Positions 1-5,762 of a stretch of 13,984 bases of DNA are shown here, in pieces; within the stretch, counting starts at the first letter, position 1; each line of letters begins with the position of its first letter. A program made the translations under genes and the position numbers. The stretch lies in contig JBJXGF010000124.1 in the NCBI GenBank assembly GCA_046153015.1, forward strand, positions 1 through 13,984, in the 5' to 3' direction. A model generated the notes under the pieces. The model was given only the letters and a program-made list of their open reading frames with translations, had not been told where the DNA came from and made no database searches. The DNA comes from JBJXGF01 sp046153015 (GTDB lineage Bacteria > Actinomycetota > Acidimicrobiia > Acidimicrobiales > CAIXPF01).

Positions 1-158
1 TCAGCGATCCCGCGCCGGCCGGCCTCGAGGCGCAGCCGGTGCGCGGCGGTCTGCGCCAGCCAGGCGCTCACCGAGGTCCCCTCAGCCGCGGCTGCCGCTT
101 CGATCGCCACGGCCAGCTCCGCCGGCACCGAGAGCGAACGCTTGGCCCTTATCACCAT
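1..158 (-). CDS. Antitoxin-like small DNA-binding protein, 3' end outside window
   Basis: The minus-strand frame starts at the ATG at 158-156 and runs off the left edge, giving 52 residues. It begins MVIRAKRSLSVPAEL, continues with an Ala-rich helix (LAVAIEAAAAAEGTSVSAWL) and reaches HRLRLEAGRRGIA. A short basic strand, then two helices around GTSVSAWL, is the pattern of ribbon-helix-helix (RHH) VapB/MazE-like antitoxins common in actinobacteria; this is family recognition by eye. Such proteins bind their own operator as dimers and neutralise a partner toxin, usually encoded just downstream, here outside the window. The start is supported by GAGGGC immediately before the ATG and a -10-like TACCGT about six bases upstream, so the transcript may be almost leaderless. 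An inverted repeat lies just upstream. The exact family and the toxin partner cannot be seen. Confidence 0.6.
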   Translation of the reverse strand, partial: MVIRAKRSLSVPAELAVAIEAAAAAEGTSVSAWLAQTAAHRLRLEAGRRGIA

Positions 159-182
159 GCCCTCACGGTAGCACAGGCGGTA

Positions 183-199
183 GGACACCGGTTGTGTCC
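183..199 (-). promoter_or_regulatory. Candidate autoregulatory operator of the antitoxin-like gene
   Basis: A perfect inverted repeat, GGACAC / GTGTCC with a five-base spacer, sits 25 bases upstream of the antitoxin-like start codon. It lies where the -35 region of a promoter using TACCGT (165-170 on the complementary strand) would fall. That is the usual place for an antitoxin operator. The palindrome is seen directly; binding is inferred. Confidence 0.4.
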
Positions 200-306
200 G
201 GAGCGGCCGACCTGCAGCCCCAGTTCACCGGCTCTGGCCCTCCTCCGTCGTGGGGGCGGGTGGGGCGGCTGAACGCCGGCCCGCGTCTGCCCGACCCGGC
301 GCCTAC

Positions 307-334
307 GGCGCAAGGCCACGCCCCTTGCGGGGTC
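307..334 (+). promoter_or_regulatory. Remnant of the structured SSB leader
   Basis: The sequence GGCGCAAGGCC followed by GCCCC-TTG-CGGGG matches the 5' arm and inner hairpin of the leaders upstream of the two intact plus-strand SSB genes (7162-7211 and 9975-10022). Here the 3' arm (GCCTTGC) is missing, because a deletion joins this leader directly to the middle of the SSB reading frame near 345-350. It is therefore a truncated copy. Confidence 0.55.
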
Positions 335-350
335 CCCCGCCCCCCTTACC

Positions 351-591
351 CTCACCGACGCCAGCACGGTGTGCCGCCTGCGGGTCGCGGTCGTTAACTC
401 CCGCCGCGACAACCAGCCGCTCTACGTCAACGTCCAGGCCTGGGGCCCTCGACCCTCGGCGGCGGTGGGTCCGCAGGCGGCCCGGCGGGCGCTACAACAC
501 CACACCGGCCGAGCCGGCGGGGGAGAAGCGCTCCGCTTACTACGTCACCGCCGACACGGTCACCTTCCTCGACAACCCCACCAGCAAGTAG
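351..591 (+). pseudogene. Decayed SSB gene, truncated, internally deleted and frameshifted
   Basis: The frame from 351 reads LTDASTVCRLRVAVVNSRRD followed by NQPLYVNVQAWG, clearly homologous to residues 19-50 of the SSBs at 7283 and 10093. The first 18 or so residues (MNSISLVGRL and onward) are absent. After VQAWG about 30 codons (the equivalent of RLGETCAEHL to LDQW) are missing. Near position 500 the reading frame changes, and the end is recovered in another frame as AGEKRSAYYVTADTVTFLDN, ending at the TAG at 589-591. It keeps its leader remnant and its terminator. With no start codon and no OB-fold core, it cannot encode a working SSB. It is the same kind of gene as the relic at 12004, which shares the LTDAST wording. 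Confidence 0.8.
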
Positions 592-599
592 CGCACCGG

Positions 600-625
600 G
601 GGCCGGGCCCATATGGGCCCGGCCC
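600..625 (+). terminator. Hairpin terminator after SSB relic
   Basis: A perfect 11-base-pair stem, GGGCCGGGCCC, with an ATAT loop begins eight bases after the relic's stop codon. There is no T-tract, as is usual for GC-rich actinobacterial terminators. Confidence 0.65.
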
Positions 626-636
626 TTGCGGGGTGT

Positions 637-830
637 TTACGCGCCGCCGATGGGGAGGAGCCGGACGCGCAGGCGGCCCCGGGCAATGCTGACGGCCAGA
701 GCCGCCCCGACCGGTCCATGCCCGTAACGCTCCACCACCGCCCGTAGGCGGCGTTTGTGGTCGGCCGCTTGGCGGGCGGCCACGGGCTGGTTGTTCGTCT
801 CAGCGACCCGCCGGCGGGCTGCCGGTAGGT
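637..830 (-). pseudogene. Coding-like C-terminal fragment, unknown family
   Basis: On the minus strand an open frame ends at the TAA at 639-637 and reads AKANLPAARRRVAETN, NQPVAARQAADHKRRLRAVV, ERYGHGPVGAALAVSIARGR, LRVRLLPIGGA. It is rich in heptad-like charged residues and looks like a real helical C-terminal domain followed by a short strand. The frame stays open to a TGA at 921-919 but contains no ATG and no convincing alternative start, so it is probably the 3' remnant of a larger gene. The ending GRLRVR resembles the ending of the frameshifted toxin relic at 7734. I do not recognise a family. Confidence is low, because chance open frames are frequent at this GC content. Confidence 0.3.
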
Positions 831-1002
831 TCGCCTTGGCGGGGCAAGCGGGGAGGTCGTGGTGGCGGTGGTGGCGCGGGGCCCGGCGGGCCGGTGGCGG
901 GCGGCGCGGCTGAACGCGTCACGCTCCCGGATGCGTTGGTGTCGGGGCCTGTTCGGCGCGGCGGTCAACGTCCTTGCAGGGTCCAGCGCCCGCGTCTGGG
1001 TG

Positions 1003-1245
1003 GACAACCCCCGCCGTGCGGCCGTGACGTGCGCGGCCAGCGTGTCCCGCCCCGCCCGCAGCCTGATCGCAGTCCTCGCAGGGCTCGCCGCCGCGCCCGA
1101 CACGCGGCCGGCGCGGGTCGCCGGGTTCCCGTTCGCGCTGCGCCGCGAGCTCACCGGCGAGGGCAGCCTCGTGGTTGTCGACGCCGCCGCCGGCGACGCC
1201 GAACGGCTCGGCCGCCTCTACGCCGCCCTCGGGCTTGCGCCCGGC
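1003..1245 (+). pseudogene. Coding-like fragment with an SSB-like scrap at its 5' end
   Basis: In one plus frame the codons from about 1045 to 1245 end almost always in G or C and read RSLIAVLAGLAAAPDTRPAR, VAGFPFALRRELTGEGSLVV, VDAAAGDAERLGRLYAALGL. This looks like real protein sequence of an unrecognised small domain; the coding character is lost after about 1245. Just before it, 1003-1016 (GACAACCCCCGCCG) is identical to the VDNPRR coding segment of the SSB gene at 7283 and is preceded by CCTTGCAGGGTCC, which resembles the SSB leader. The fragment may therefore be fused to a tiny SSB scrap. The same frame stays open across the antisense of vapBC, which is not meaningful. Confidence 0.3.
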
Positions 1246-1455
1246 CCCACACGACGCCATCCTCGCCGCCTCACCGGCCAACCCGGCGCCCTGGCCGCCG
1301 CGACCCATCTGAGCGGGTTTGAGCTGAGCGGGTTCAGGCGCCGCTGTCTCGAAGGCGTCGAGCGCGGCGGCGGGGACGCCGAGGAGCGCTGGCCGCGAGG
1401 GCGGCGCCCCGCAGCTGGGGCGGTTCTGGTCCACGGTCGGCGTGCCGAGGCGGGC

Positions 1456-1869
1456 TCAGATGGCGGCGACGGCGATGTTGGAGTGCTGGGCGGCGAGCGC
1501 GCCGAGGTCGTCGGGGTCGTGGGTGAGCACGATGCCGCCGCCGAGGCGGACCGCGGTCGCGACGACGAGCGCGTCGACGGCGAGCTCGCTGCCGGCGCCG
1601 GCCCGGGCCAGGAGATGACCGGCGATGCGGGCGATGCGCGCGCCGGTGGTCACCACCTGGGCGAACCCTCGGGCGAGGACGGCGTCGACGGGTTCGTCGA
1701 ACCCGGCGCCGCGGTAGAGCTCGACCAAGACCGCCGAGGGGACACGCACCGGATGGTTCCTGTTGTACGCCGAGCGCAACGCGGCCCGCACCCGCTGATG
1801 GCGCAGCCGATCAGCCTGTGGGCGGGCCAACGCCGACAGGGCCTCGGAGTCAAGGATCAGGACGGCCAC
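1456..1869 (-). CDS. vapC: VapC-type PIN-domain ribonuclease toxin
   Basis: This 137-residue protein matches the length and layout of PIN-domain toxins, Mg-dependent endoribonucleases that cut tRNA, rRNA or mRNA when not bound by their antitoxin. Expected acidic residues are present in order: D7 in LILDSEALSAL, E50 in VPSAVLVELYRG, D99 in AVDALVVATAV, and D118/D121 in THDPDDL near the C terminus. The gene is complete. Its start overlaps the end of the upstream vapB by 13 bases, so the two are translationally coupled in one operon read leftward. The usual order, antitoxin first and toxin second, is kept. All catalytic acids appear intact, so the toxin should be active. The cellular RNA target cannot be inferred. 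Confidence 0.9.
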   Translation of the reverse strand: MAVLILDSEALSALARPQADRLRHQRVRAALRSAYNRNHPVRVPSAVLVELYRGAGFDEPVDAVLARGFAQVVTTGARIARIAGHLLARAGAGSELAVDALVVATAVRLGGGIVLTHDPDDLGALAAQHSNIAVAAI

Positions 1870-2075
1870 AGGTCGTCATATCGCCCCACCAGCTCGGCGG
1901 GCGGCTCGCCGAGCTCGGCGTCGAACCCGTCCAAGTACTCCCCAAGCACGTCGCGCTCGAGCTCGTGGGCGACGGCGCGGGCCACGAACCCGCTCAGGCC
2001 TCGATCACCGACCCGCTCCTCGACGCGAGCCGCCAACGCCTCGTCAACGCTCACCGACCACTTCCGCACAGCCAC
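1857..2075 (-). CDS. vapB: VapB-type RHH antitoxin
   Basis: The product of about 72 residues starts MAVRKWSVSVDEALAARVEE and continues with GLSGFVARAVAHELERDVLG, a typical basic beta strand followed by two helices (RHH fold). It ends in an acidic-aromatic tail (ELVGRYDDLWPS) of the kind that wraps around the toxin. It would bind VapC and repress the operon. I prefer the GTG at 2075 because AGGA stands five bases upstream; a TTG at 2081 and a GTG at 2069 are alternatives. The stop codon lies within the start of vapC. A palindrome directly upstream is a likely operator. Confidence 0.85.
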   Translation of the reverse strand: MAVRKWSVSVDEALAARVEERVGDRGLSGFVARAVAHELERDVLGEYLDGFDAELGEPPAELVGRYDDLWPS

Positions 2076-2082
2076 ACCCAAA

Positions 2083-2098
2083 TCCTACGACAGTAGGA
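2083..2098 (-). promoter_or_regulatory. Candidate VapBC operator palindrome
   Basis: TCCTAC-GACA-GTAGGA is a perfect 6-base inverted repeat with a 4-base spacer ending eight bases before the preferred vapB start. It is the clearest symmetric site near this operon and sits where VapB autorepression would be expected. The TAGGA arm also supplies the ribosome-site bases, so binding could also affect translation initiation. Confidence 0.5.
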
Positions 2099-2331
2099 AA
2101 CTGAGATGGGGTGGGATTCGGCGGCGGGCCGGCCGACCCCTCAGCTCAGTCGAGCTCACTGGAGCGCTGCAGGGCGCGGCAGCGTGCGGCTGCCGACGCG
2201 TTGGTCGACGAGCAAGGCGACGATCAGCCTCGCCGGGCCCGCTCACCGGTTGACCCCGAACTCCTCGGGCCAGCGTTGACGGGCGACGGTATCGAACACC
2301 TGATCGCTTCGGGGGTGTAGGTTCTCGGGGC
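2099..2331. other. Unassigned stretch between vapB and the zinc-knuckle gene
   Basis: No gene can be supported here. A plus-strand frame ending at 2320 (…GDGIEHLIASGV) and a minus-strand frame ending near 2243 (QVFDTVARQRWPEEFGVNR) both have a few protein-like residues. Neither has a good start, ribosome site or recognisable domain. Confidence 0.3.
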
Positions 2332-2685
2332 ATGGCGACGACCATGGCGAAGCTGCCCACGATCCTGTGCTCCACCTGCGGCGGCGCCGGATGCGCGACC
2401 TGCCGCGGGACGGGACGGACACGCACCGCGTTGACCGGCCGCCGCCGTCAACCCGTGAAGGCATCCGACCGCCCGAACGGCGAGCCGGCGGCGACCCGGA
2501 AACAGGCCGCGTTCGCGCAACGCCTCGCCACCGAACTCCACCGCGCCACTGGGCAGCGATGGACAGCGCTTCCAAACAGCGCGAGCAAAGCCGAAGCCTC
2601 AGCGCACATCGACGCTCTCAAAGACGCCCTCAACAACGCCCGAAACAGCGCAGCGAAGGCTCAACCTCCCGGCGGCGAAGGCTGA
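2332..2685 (+). CDS. Small zinc-knuckle protein with a DUF3072-like tail
   Basis: The 117-residue product has a four-cysteine motif near its N terminus, C13-x2-C16-x4-C21-x2-C24 (LCSTCGGAGCATCRGTGRT), with the glycine pattern of DnaJ-type zinc knuckles. A basic linker (about 30-55) leads to ATRKQAAFAQRLATELHRAT and SASKAEASAHIDALKDAL (about 84-101). The last part resembles the short DUF3072-type helical repeat, in which a conserved K-A-E-A-S segment precedes an I-D-x-L helix. Proteins with this build are usually annotated as hypothetical and often lie on plasmids or integrated elements. The fusion of the two parts is seen directly; the function is unknown, perhaps nucleic-acid or protein binding. 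ATG 2332 and ATG 2344 are both possible starts; the only ribosome-site-like bases are CGGGG before 2332. Confidence 0.65.
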   Translation: MATTMAKLPTILCSTCGGAGCATCRGTGRTRTALTGRRRQPVKASDRPNGEPAATRKQAAFAQRLATELHRATGQRWTALPNSASKAEASAHIDALKDALNNARNSAAKAQPPGGEG

Positions 2686-3044
2686 GCGGCGCGTTGCGGG
2701 CCGTCCCCCCGGGGGTCGTGCTCGCACCGAGGTCTCCCGGCTCCTGTGGAACACGACGCAGCGCGCTTTGTCACGCCACGGACCGGTCCCGGTTCACGTC
2801 GATGCGTAGGGCAACACGCACCATGGGTGTCGTTCAACGACCGGCCGACGGGCGAGCATCGAGACGAGCGTCCACGGGCACGGTGTCTGTGATGAGCACG
2901 GTGTCTCTGGGCTCGGAGCGGCAGGGTGCGCGCGACGTCTACGGGGCGAGAGCGCGTGGCTTCGAGGGGCACGGCCGCGGACCGTGTTCGCAAGCCGACG
3001 CGGTGCGCCACGGGGCGACGGTGCGGGCGGTCGTTAGGGCCGCT
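2686..3044. other. Non-coding or fully decayed stretch
   Basis: I see no gene, hairpin or repeat that I would support. Open frames on both strands here are Arg/Pro/His-rich, which is typical of chance frames at this GC content. Confidence 0.4.
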
Positions 3045-3046
3045 CG

Positions 3047-3165
3047 GGCGCCGATGACGACGACCCCGCCGGCGGAGCGCAGCGCCTCACCCAGGCCGCG
3101 ACGCTCGCCGCGCACCACGCCTCCGAAGCGGCCGCCGCGCTGGATGCCGCAAACGGAGACCGGCG
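3047..3165 (+). pseudogene. Ala-rich coding-like fragment, family unknown
   Basis: A frame with strong G/C third positions reads GADDDDPAGGAQRLTQAATL and AAHHASEAAAALDAANGDRR. It is Ala-rich and helical in character and follows an in-frame TAG, so the start is lost. A few bases further on, in another frame, KHQAATRLTQLARN continues the helical pattern and runs directly into the excisionase relic. Together they look like pieces of a small helical protein from a mobile element that was broken by frameshift and deletion. The LTQLARN wording is faintly like MobC relaxosome proteins, but this is too little to assign. Confidence 0.3.
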
Positions 3166-3212
3166 TGAGCGAAGCACCAGGCCGCGACGCGGCTCACCCA
3201 ACTGGCCCGTAA

Positions 3213-3294
3213 CCTGCCCGCCTACCGGGTCGGCCGCCTCGTCAAGCTCCGCCCCGAAGACCTCGACGCCTACGTCCAGCGCAACAGGATGTGA
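3213..3294 (+). pseudogene. 3' remnant of an excisionase-like HTH gene
   Basis: The last 26 codons (LPAYRVGRLVKLRPEDLDAY followed by VQRNRM and a TGA) are nearly identical, at DNA level as well, to the end of the gene at 9574-9741 (LPAYRVGRLVKLRPEDLDEY, VRRNRM). The similarity also covers a few bases after the stop (CCCCATCGC). Upstream of LPAY the sequence is unrelated: the recognition helices (AADAAELLGI to RRLIEHGR) are missing and replaced by the tail of another fragment. It is a truncated duplicate and cannot bind DNA as the intact copy would. Confidence 0.75.
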
Positions 3295-3324
3295 GCCCCC
3301 ATCGCTCCAGGCGCAAGAACGGAG

Positions 3325-3720
3325 GCCGAGACCCGCGAACTGCCGTGCCGCGGCTGTAACCGCCCGGCCGTCTGCGCAGTGGAGCTTGGATCGTCTCGTC
3401 ATGACGGCCTCCAGATCCTGCCCGTCGGCGACCACATGGCGCTGCCGACGGCCAGTTCGTCACGGGCGGCGGTCGCATCTCGCGGCGCGCCGCAGCGTCG
3501 ATCTACTGCACTTCGCCAGCAGTGCAGCGCGGCCGCAGCGTTCCCGCTCGCGATTACGAGCGGGGTCCCAGTGTGCGGTCACCGACCGGAAGTGCTGTAC
3601 CCGCGCGGGTGGCTGTCTCCGACCCTGGCGAGCGTTATGTGCGCTGGCAGGCGGGTGTCGGATCCGGGTGGATCGGTTGGATTTGCGAGGGGTGCACCGT
3701 CGAGCCAGAACCGTCGGTGT
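3325..3720 (+). pseudogene. Possible decayed zinc-ribbon-type protein gene
   Basis: Two adjoining frames together read like one protein. The first gives ELPCRGCNRPAVCAVELGSS and ILPVGDHMA. Near 3440 the meaningful frame changes to DGQFVTGGGRISRRAAASIY, then VAVSDPGERYVRWQAGVGSG and WIGWICEGCTVEPEP. The CxxC pairs at both ends (C-R-G-C and C-E-G-C) could form a zinc site. There is no start codon at the 5' end and one apparent frameshift, so if it is a gene it is broken. I recognise no family. The run ends where the minus-strand peptidase gene begins (3720). Confidence 0.25.
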
Positions 3721-4979
3721 CACCACAGCTCAACGAGCTCGGCCGGCAACCGGTTCGCTTCACCGCAGTCACGCGCCACCTGCATGAACCTCGATGTCGC
3801 CGCGGCCACAGCGTCGTCACCCGCCACGAGCTCCCGCAGCGACGCCAACGCAGTCCCCAACGGCAATTCAGTGTGCTGTTCGAGCACGAACTGTTGCAGC
3901 GACGTCAGCACACCGTCGAATCGCTCGACGTGTTCCAGGTCGCCGCCGGTCACCCACCCTGGCGGACCCGGCTCCGCATACCCCGGCGACCACGACATCG
4001 GCAACGGCACGTTGTCGCCGAGATGTGACAGCAGAGCCCGTTGCCAGAACTGTCGGGTGTCGCCCGCCAACGCCACCAGAGCCGCCTCGACACCTGCGTT
4101 CACGAGCTGTTGCTTACGCTCGGCCGCGTTCGACTTGGCCGCCTTGGCAGCCAAACGGCACACCAGATCCACCGACCCGAACACCGTCACACATAGCAAC
4201 CCCATGTGCACGTCCCGAGCGAACACACCGAAGTCGAAACGGCGCCCCGAACTGGGAGCCACCTCGCTCAACAACAGATGCAGCACCGTCACCGCGTACC
4301 AGTCTGCCTCGATCTCGACCCGGACCCGTTCTGCAGCCACGACCGAACCCTCGTCGGCGCGGCGGATGCGTGCCTCCACATCAGCAAACCGTTCGATCTG
4401 CGCAATCAGGCCGTCTCTGTAGAAACCGTCCTTGCGGGCGACCAGCTGCTCGGCGATCGCGTCGACATCAGGCACGCCCGGGACCTTCTCGTGGTGGCCG
4501 ATCTCATGCAACGGGTACAGACCGTCGAGCGTCACCTGTCGGGCCCAGCTGAGCTCACGTCCCTCCGTCATCTCGGCGATCGCTGCCCGGGCACCTGACA
4601 CCGTGCAGGCCTGCACATGAGCTTTCACGGCGACCTCCACCAAACCGCGCTGCAACAGGTGCTCAGCCGCCATCTCGTACAGCACAGCGGCCGTCGCAGC
4701 CGCAGCGACATCTGCGGGCCAATCGTCGAGCATCAGCGACGCCATCAATGCCGAACGCTCAAGGAACGGAACACCGACCACGACCAGCGGCGGATCCGAC
4801 GTCCGCGTCATCATCACGGGAGCATCAGCGAGCACCCACGGACGGACGACACCGGACGCTGCATCACCGGCTGCCTTCGCCACCTGCAACGTCGGCGGAT
4901 CGGTGTCGCCCAGTTCCCAGAACCGGCTATGCCCGAGGCGGCCCTCGAGCCAGCTGACGTGATCAGGGTCGAGGGCCAC
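3720..4979 (-). CDS. Putative zinc metallopeptidase, EACC1-associated
   Basis: The 419-residue protein carries HEIGH at 158-162 within LDGLYPLHEIGHHEKVPG, the zincin signature with two zinc-binding histidines and a catalytic glutamate. About 60 residues later VRVEIEADWYAVTVLHLLL (220-238) has the E-x-E-A-D-x-x-A pattern that supplies the third zinc ligand in several gluzincins (ImmA/IrrE-like and Lit/U49-like peptidases show similar wording). Residues 1-150 are an Ala-rich, partly hydrophobic region with VVVGVPFLERSALM; residues 240-419 are helical. No signal peptide is visible, and 259-275 is only moderately hydrophobic, so a cytoplasmic protein is likely. The GTG start follows AGGTGG, which overlaps the stop codon of the EACC1 gene seven bases upstream, so the two genes form a coupled operon. 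I infer that it is the effector of an EACC1-type conflict system, perhaps cleaving a host or phage protein. The family is not one I can name; the peptidase assignment rests on the motif. Confidence 0.7.
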   Translation of the reverse strand: MALDPDHVSWLEGRLGHSRFWELGDTDPPTLQVAKAAGDAASGVVRPWVLADAPVMMTRTSDPPLVVVGVPFLERSALMASLMLDDWPADVAAAATAAVLYEMAAEHLLQRGLVEVAVKAHVQACTVSGARAAIAEMTEGRELSWARQVTLDGLYPLHEIGHHEKVPGVPDVDAIAEQLVARKDGFYRDGLIAQIERFADVEARIRRADEGSVVAAERVRVEIEADWYAVTVLHLLLSEVAPSSGRRFDFGVFARDVHMGLLCVTVFGSVDLVCRLAAKAAKSNAAERKQQLVNAGVEAALVALAGDTRQFWQRALLSHLGDNVPLPMSWSPGYAEPGPPGWVTGGDLEHVERFDGVLTSLQQFVLEQHTELPLGTALASLRELVAGDDAVAAATSRFMQVARDCGEANRLPAELVELW

Positions 4980-4986
4980 CTGCCAC

Positions 4987-5391
4987 CTACCCAGCTGACC
5001 GGGGGTGCTGATCGCCGCCGGCGCCGTCGGCGGCGTCGGCGGCTCCGTGTTGGCGAGCGGCGGCCAGCAGCTGTTCGAACTGCTCCACCGACCCTCCCCG
5101 CATCGCGAGCTTGGTCCCGTCCGGCAAGGTCACGACGGCCTTGTCGACGTCGTTGCGGCTCATCCATCCGCGGATCCACTCGACGATGATCGGGGTCGCC
5201 GCCTGCAGTAGCGGGATCCCGAACGTCACCAGAATCGCGCCGAGACCACCGATACCTTCGATTGACTCCTGCGACGGCAGGGCGAACCCGTGGCGTTCGA
5301 GTTCGTCGGCCAGCTCCGCTGCCGCAGCGTCAGCGTCGGCGGTGTCGGCACGGTCGATCTCGATCCGGAAACCCAGTTCGGAGTCGGTCAT
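4987..5391 (-). CDS. EACC1-type effector-associated component
   Basis: This 134-residue protein fits 'effector-associated constant component 1' (EACC1). It has an N-terminal strand with acidic helix (LGFRIEIDRADTADADAAAA, ELADELERHGFALPSQESIE), a central Gly-rich hydrophobic helix (GGLGAILVTFGIPLLQAATP, about 50-67) running into IIVEWIRGWMSRND, and a C-terminal strand pair (KAVVTLPDGTKLAMRGGS). A short Ala/Gly-rich tail follows. EACC1 proteins are known from comparative genomics of bacterial NTP-dependent conflict systems, where they sit beside protease or other effector genes. The biochemical role of EACC1 is not established; coupling or regulating the effector is the usual suggestion. The ATG at 5391 is supported by GAGGGG eight bases upstream. 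It is the first gene of a two-gene operon. No NTPase partner of the system is visible in the window. Confidence 0.75.
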   Translation of the reverse strand: MTDSELGFRIEIDRADTADADAAAAELADELERHGFALPSQESIEGIGGLGAILVTFGIPLLQAATPIIVEWIRGWMSRNDVDKAVVTLPDGTKLAMRGGSVEQFEQLLAAARQHGAADAADGAGGDQHPRSAG

Positions 5392-5420
5392 GATTGCATC
5401 CCCTCACGCGAGACTTCCCG

Positions 5421-5434
5421 ACGACCTTAGTCGT
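5421..5434 (-). promoter_or_regulatory. Inverted repeat over a -10-like element upstream of EACC1
   Basis: ACGAC-CTTA-GTCGT is a perfect 5-base inverted repeat lying 30 bases upstream of the EACC1 start. On the minus strand the repeat contains TAAGGT, which fits a TAnnnT -10 element at a sensible distance from the ribosome site. No good -35 is visible. An operator overlapping the promoter is inferred. Confidence 0.35.
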
Positions 5435-5762
5435 GGACCCGCAGCCGAGGAAGCGGAATATCTTCCCGATCGACTGACCGACGGTCGCAAGATCGCGAGC
5501 GACGAGCAACGCCGGGGCGTCGCCCCTTCATCTGCTTGAATCGCCCTGGGTTTCGTAGAGGCTCGGTTTGTTGGATTCCGACCCCGGTTGGTGTCGGCGT
5601 CTCACGCAAGGGTCGATGTCCGCCAACCCACCGCTCGGTATCGGCATGCGTAATCACTCCAGCGTCGGCCCCGAAGGCGAGTGAGTTCGGCCCAAGCAGA
5701 GCGCCCGATAAGCCCGGCAGTACTGAGAATCCGGCGGCGGCCAGCGGTGGCATGATGGGTCC
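5435..5762. other. Intergenic region between divergent EACC1 operon and lipoprotein-like gene
   Basis: This stretch separates two divergent transcription units and must hold both promoters. I find no convincing gene: frames on both strands lack start context and domain features. Confidence 0.4.

Noticed and set aside
859..2253. A 464-codon plus-strand open frame across the vapBC region
   Set aside because: Its second half is antisense to the clearly recognised vapB and vapC genes and is low-complexity Gly/Asp/Arg sequence; only the short part before 1245 has any coding character.
3047..3220. MobC-type relaxosome protein from LTQLARN wording
   Set aside because: Only a handful of residues fit and no relaxase or transfer gene is nearby.
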